DNA from: an uncultured Helicobacteraceae bacterium
Lineage (GTDB): Bacteria; Campylobacterota; Campylobacteria; Campylobacterales; Helicobacteraceae
Assembly (NCBI GenBank): GCA_934728205.1
Contig: CAKVEH010000046.1
Span: 1 to 8,731, forward strand
Direction of reading: 5' to 3'
DNA length: 8,731 bases
Below are positions 5,933 to 8,731 of the stretch, piece after piece. Within the stretch, counting starts at the first letter, position 1. Each line of letters starts with the position of its first letter. The notes under the pieces were generated by a model, which made no database searches, was not told the DNA's origin, and was given only the letters and a program-made list of their open reading frames with translations. Position numbers and translations under genes: made by a program.

Positions 5933-7219
5933 TTAAATTTTAATAAAAAACTCTGCTTCACCACGATGAATGAGTAATTGAATCTTGCCTCCATATTGTT
6001 GCAATTCCTCATCGCTTTGAGAGTTTGACAATAGCTCTTTAATGTTATGTATGTTTGCTTCTTTTTTATTTATCCATACGATTTTATCGCCCTCTTTTAA
6101 AAATCCTAAGCGCAAATGTCCGCTATCATTTAAACTTAGCACTTCTAAATCCTCGCCAAACGCCACTCCAAATCGCTCCAAAAATGTATCACTCAAAAGC
6201 AATCCACCATACATTTTATCTGGCTTAATGCTAATTGTATGCACCTTGCCATCACGCTTGAAAGCAATTTTTGCACTTGTATTTTGTGTTAGATTAGTAA
6301 TAACCCATATCGTATCAAGCACACTGCCGACTTTTTTGCCATTCACACTCACTATTTCATCGCCCACCATAAATGGATTGTTGGGGAAAAATGGGTCAAT
6401 TAAACGCACAAGCGGTTTTTTTACATTCATATCAAAGCGCACACCTATATCACTATAACTTGCGCCAACATTTAAAAATCTATCAATGTATTTTTTCTCC
6501 AAAAAGCCATTCCCGCCCACGCCGATTCCATAAATTTGATAGCAAATATTGCCAATAACGCTATTTTGTGCTAATGGAGAGGAAAACTTCGCATAATTAA
6601 GATACCCGCTTTGGCGTGCAGTGATTTTGCCTTTTTTGACTTCTTTAGCACTGATAGTAGCAAGATTTGGGTCTTTTAGCGTGCGAGAATCAAGCGCAAG
6701 CAAATTGTAGCTTAGCTTGCTTGTCCCAGATTCCACAAGGTAAAGTCCTACAAATGGGTCTGCTTTAAGAATCTTTGCATTAGGGCGCGTCTTGGATTGG
6801 AGTAAATAAACCTTTTTATCCTTATGCTTGAGAGCTATCGCACGCGTATTGCCCACAGGCACACTTGCATTAAGATAGTAGTTTTTGCAATGCGAGTAGT
6901 TGAAATTTTGAGTTGGGGCTTTGGGTGTAGTATTAGTAGCTTGGATTGGTTTAGGCTGTGTGGCTGTTTGTGTTGTTGCTTGAGTTGGAGCAGGATTTGT
7001 CTTGGTTGGCGTGATTTGTATGTTTTCTTGTTTTTTGGTTTGAGGCTTTTGTGAATCACCAGAATCTATACTCTCACGCTCTTTAAGGTCTTTTAGTGTT
7101 TGGAAATTTTTTAGCTTATCCTGTGGATTTAAGGCATCTTTGGTGGCCTCACTTCCCTCACCATCCGCGCCAAGCACAATGCCAAACGCCAAGCATAACA
7201 ATAAACAAACTTTTTTCAA
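5933..7219 (-). CDS. Exported PDZ protein with a degenerate protease-like domain
   Basis: The preferred start is TTG at 7219, giving 428 residues that begin MKKVCLLLCLAFGIVLG, a good signal peptide, with TAAGG seven bases upstream. An upstream in-frame TTG at 7246 would add nine residues and overlap ybaB, and GTG at 7225 is too close to the ribosome site. After the signal comes a charged linker and a low-complexity T/Q/P/N tract (about residues 60-105). A beta-rich domain follows (about 105-240), then two PDZ domains: about 245-332 (with FMVGDEIVSVNGKKV) and about 340-428 (with FLKEGDKIVWINKK). The layout resembles a periplasmic HtrA-type protease, but no GNSG serine motif or catalytic triad is visible. 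Two cysteines of the middle domain could form a disulfide. The gene resembles a conserved Helicobacter hypothetical found after ybaB. Its function is unknown; it is likely an envelope scaffold or binding protein. Confidence 0.85.
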   Translation of the reverse strand: MKKVCLLLCLAFGIVLGADGEGSEATKDALNPQDKLKNFQTLKDLKERESIDSGDSQKPQTKKQENIQITPTKTNPAPTQATTQTATQPKPIQATNTTPKAPTQNFNYSHCKNYYLNASVPVGNTRAIALKHKDKKVYLLQSKTRPNAKILKADPFVGLYLVESGTSKLSYNLLALDSRTLKDPNLATISAKEVKKGKITARQSGYLNYAKFSSPLAQNSVIGNICYQIYGIGVGGNGFLEKKYIDRFLNVGASYSDIGVRFDMNVKKPLVRLIDPFFPNNPFMVGDEIVSVNGKKVGSVLDTIWVITNLTQNTSAKIAFKRDGKVHTISIKPDKMYGGLLLSDTFLERFGVAFGEDLEVLSLNDSGHLRLGFLKEGDKIVWINKKEANIHNIKELLSNSQSDEELQQYGGKIQLLIHRGEAEFFIKI

Positions 7220-7229
7220 AGCCACAACC

Positions 7230-7538
7230 TTAGGATTTTTTCTCAAATAAATTCAATCCACCAAGCATATCAAACGCACTATTTTGCTTGTTTTGCTCCA
7301 CTGACTTATATGCGTCATTAAGCGCACTTAAGAGTAAAATTTGCAACGAGTCCTTATCCTCAAGCAAACTCTCATCAATTTGCAAATCTACTAATTCTCC
7401 CGTGCCATTAAAGCTCACACTCACCAGCCCACCACCACTTTTAGCAGTAAAAATATTTTGCTTCGCCTTTTCATTGAGCTCACGCAAACTCTCTTGCACA
7501 TTCATAAGCATATCGCCAAATTGTTTAGAATCAAACAT
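7230..7538 (-). CDS. ybaB: YbaB/EbfC family nucleoid-associated protein
   Basis: The 102-residue protein fits the YbaB/EbfC family, small dimers that bind DNA and help organise the nucleoid. The N-terminal helix (about residues 4-30, with [18 protein letters not shown]) is followed by strands [26 protein letters not shown] (30-55), in which the GGGLVxVxxNGxGE pattern is the family signature. A long C-terminal helix [18 protein letters not shown] precedes a tail that ends in MLGGLNLF. Length is normal. AAGGGAG lies just before the ATG at 7538, 17 bases after the panD stop. In other bacteria ybaB usually follows dnaX and precedes recR; here it sits between panD and a PDZ gene, as in H. pylori (recalled from memory). 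Confidence 0.93.
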   Translation of the reverse strand: MFDSKQFGDMLMNVQESLRELNEKAKQNIFTAKSGGGLVSVSFNGTGELVDLQIDESLLEDKDSLQILLLSALNDAYKSVEQNKQNSAFDMLGGLNLFEKKS

Positions 7539-7555
7539 TTTACTCCCTTAAAGTA

Positions 7556-7918
7556 TTAAATTTCATAACCCACGCCTACAATCGCGTTGTTTTCATCTAC
7601 TTGCACGATACTTGGTTTAAAGGATTGCACCTCATCGACTTCCATACTCGCATAGGCGATAATAATGACTATATCGCCGATTTGCACCTTTCTTGCGGCT
7701 GCACCATTGAGGCAGATTTCTCCGCTTTTTTTTCCAAAAATCACATAGGTGCTAAATCGCTCCCCATTATTGATATTCACCACATCAACTTTCATTCCAT
7801 TATAAAGCTTAGCAGCACGAGCAAGATTCTCATCAATAGTAATAGAACCCGTATAATTGAGATTTGCATCGCTCACACGCGCTCGATGAATTTTTGAGTA
7901 AAGCACTTCCACACGCAT
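7556..7918 (-). CDS. panD: Aspartate 1-decarboxylase precursor
   Basis: The 120-residue proenzyme cleaves itself to form a pyruvoyl group and then converts L-aspartate to beta-alanine for pantothenate and coenzyme A. The self-cleavage site is intact: YTGS at residues 22-25, cut between G24 and S25, so that S25 becomes the pyruvoyl group. K9, R54, Y58 and the NGAAARKVQ(I)GD stretch (71-80) match family active-site positions. Length is normal. The ATG at 7918 is preceded on the - strand by TGGAG at 7928-7932. It is the first gene of the operon: an extended -10 promoter lies about 40 bases upstream. No panB or panC is in the window. Confidence 0.98.
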   Translation of the reverse strand: MRVEVLYSKIHRARVSDANLNYTGSITIDENLARAAKLYNGMKVDVVNINNGERFSTYVIFGKKSGEICLNGAAARKVQIGDIVIIIAYASMEVDEVQSFKPSIVQVDENNAIVGVGYEI

Positions 7919-7956
7919 TATTATTCACTCCATATTTAAGAATCTAAAAAGCACAC

Positions 7957-7965
7957 ATTGTAACA
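7957..7965 (-). promoter_or_regulatory. Extended -10 promoter of the panD operon
   Basis: Read on the - strand, TGTTACAAT gives TACAAT as -10 (7962 to 7957) with the TG of an extended -10 element one base upstream. No TTGACA-like -35 is seen at the right distance, which is usual for Helicobacter sigma80/sigma70 promoters. Transcription would start near 7950, leaving a leader of about 30 bases before the panD ATG. The 58-base gap between the upstream stop and panD is the largest gap on this strand, which supports a promoter here. Confidence 0.55.
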
Positions 7966-7976
7966 TATTTTCTTAA

Positions 7977-8731
7977 TCACTCATAACTCACGACAAAAAC
8001 CTCAGAATGCGCCCTATCATCTTTACGCACAATTTGTTTGACTTTTGCTTGTTTTTTTTGTGTGTTAAGTGCTTTTAAAAAGTGCATAATTTGGGCTTGA
8101 TTGAGTGCGTGAATGCGCAGATTTATCACACTAACTTCCTCGCTTTTGGCAAGCACAATGTGCTCAAGAGCAATATCAAAGGTTTTTAGCAAACTAAAAA
8201 TTTCACTTATATGCACGCTTAGTGGGGTGTTTATGTTTTGAGCAAGGGAGTTGAGTTTTTTATACAGGGTAGCATTTTTGTCTTGCAATTCTTTTATTTC
8301 ATTATCCTGTGCAGTGGCACTTGATTGCAAATCATCAAAGTTAAAATCCTTGCTTTGTAACGCCCTCAGTTCAGAATCTAAGAGTATGTTTTGGATAAAT
8401 ATCGCACTTGGATAAATAAAGCACACACAAAAGCACAACGCAACAAGACTATTGCGTAAAATATGTGTCTTGCCCATTGTGAAAAAACCACAATAATTGA
8501 GCGCAAAAAATGTCTGATTCTTAAATAATGCACTTTTGTGGCTCTCCCATTCATTGATAATATCTTGTTTCACGCGCCTCCACGCACTATATCCTCTCAC
8601 TTGGCGTATAGCTATCTCTAGTAAAATCCGCACTTCATTACGCAGACAAATCTTATGCAAATCAAAATCCCCATACATATCACGCAAAATTTCAATCTTT
8701 TGCCCTAATTCCTCCTCATTTGTATGTAAAG
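7977..8731 (-). CDS. Membrane protein with coiled coil, 5' end beyond the window (PilN/GspL-like layout)
   Basis: The frame is open to the right edge: 14 codons with no stop precede the in-frame TTG at 8687, so the true start is probably outside the window and 250 residues are visible. A charged cytoplasmic segment (1-93, with LRNEVRILLEIAIRQVRGY and YSAWRRVKQ) is followed by one membrane span (about 94-117, SLVALCFCVCFIYPSAIFI). Next come a periplasmic coiled coil (about 118-166, with DNEIKELQDKNATLYKKLNSL) and a C-terminal alpha/beta domain. That domain reads VSVINLRIHALNQAQIMHFLKAL and ends VFVVSYE. The single span, coiled coil and small ferredoxin-like end resemble PilN/PilO or GspL/M assembly proteins. 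That is a resemblance of layout only, without a sequence match. It ends with TGA at 7977-7979, 58 bases before panD. Confidence 0.7.
   Translation of the reverse strand, partial: LHTNEEELGQKIEILRDMYGDFDLHKICLRNEVRILLEIAIRQVRGYSAWRRVKQDIINEWESHKSALFKNQTFFALNYCGFFTMGKTHILRNSLVALCFCVCFIYPSAIFIQNILLDSELRALQSKDFNFDDLQSSATAQDNEIKELQDKNATLYKKLNSLAQNINTPLSVHISEIFSLLKTFDIALEHIVLAKSEEVSVINLRIHALNQAQIMHFLKALNTQKKQAKVKQIVRKDDRAHSEVFVVSYE

Noticed and set aside
6900..7060. Repeat array or phase-variable tract in the PDZ gene
   Set aside because: The T/Q/P-rich stretch is low complexity at protein level, but the DNA has no long mononucleotide or regular tandem repeat.
7601..7897. 98-codon + strand frame opposite panD
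   Set aside because: It is the shadow of panD, which is a certain gene with an intact self-cleavage site.

Overview
The window looks like a junction between a prophage and core chromosome in a Campylobacterota genome, most likely an enterohepatic-type Helicobacter. The evidence is low-GC composition, the families of the core genes (panD, ybaB/EbfC, a Helicobacter-type PDZ protein, ispA, surE) and AT-rich promoters with little -35 conservation. The genus is an inference from protein character and not from a database search.

Left part (1-3531, + strand): phage virion genes. The window opens inside a gene whose last 80 codons are visible (perhaps a portal or scaffold protein). It is followed by a DUF4043/N4-gp56-type major capsid protein, a small beta-rich virion protein, and the terminase large subunit. 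The terminase has intact ATPase and nuclease motifs. The capsid gene precedes terL, which reverses the usual tailed-phage order. A perfect 11-bp hairpin between the small virion gene and terL carries the only Shine-Dalgarno-like sequence of terL.

Middle part (3532-4226): about 700 bases with no convincing protein gene. This stretch probably contains the end of the prophage. It holds a C-rich half (about 3670-3870), an 8-bp inverted repeat, repeated TTTTGCA/TGCAAAA motifs including a 13-bp direct repeat, a near-consensus sigma70 promoter pointing right with no gene behind it, and three closely spaced GTGTCAA repeats just before the 3' end of surE.

Right part (4227-8731, - strand): a tight core operon transcribed leftwards, panD - ybaB - PDZ protein - ispA - surE. 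Gaps are 17 bases or less and ispA/surE overlap by ATGA. An extended -10 promoter sits just upstream of panD. The operon joins pantothenate/CoA synthesis (PanD), a nucleoid-associated protein, an exported PDZ protein, polyprenyl diphosphate synthesis (IspA) and a survival-type nucleotidase (SurE). Upstream of panD lies a membrane protein with a coiled coil that runs off the right edge; its domain order resembles PilN/GspL-type pilus or secretion assembly proteins.

The phage genes and the core operon converge on the 3532-4226 stretch, so the element lies downstream of surE without breaking a core gene.
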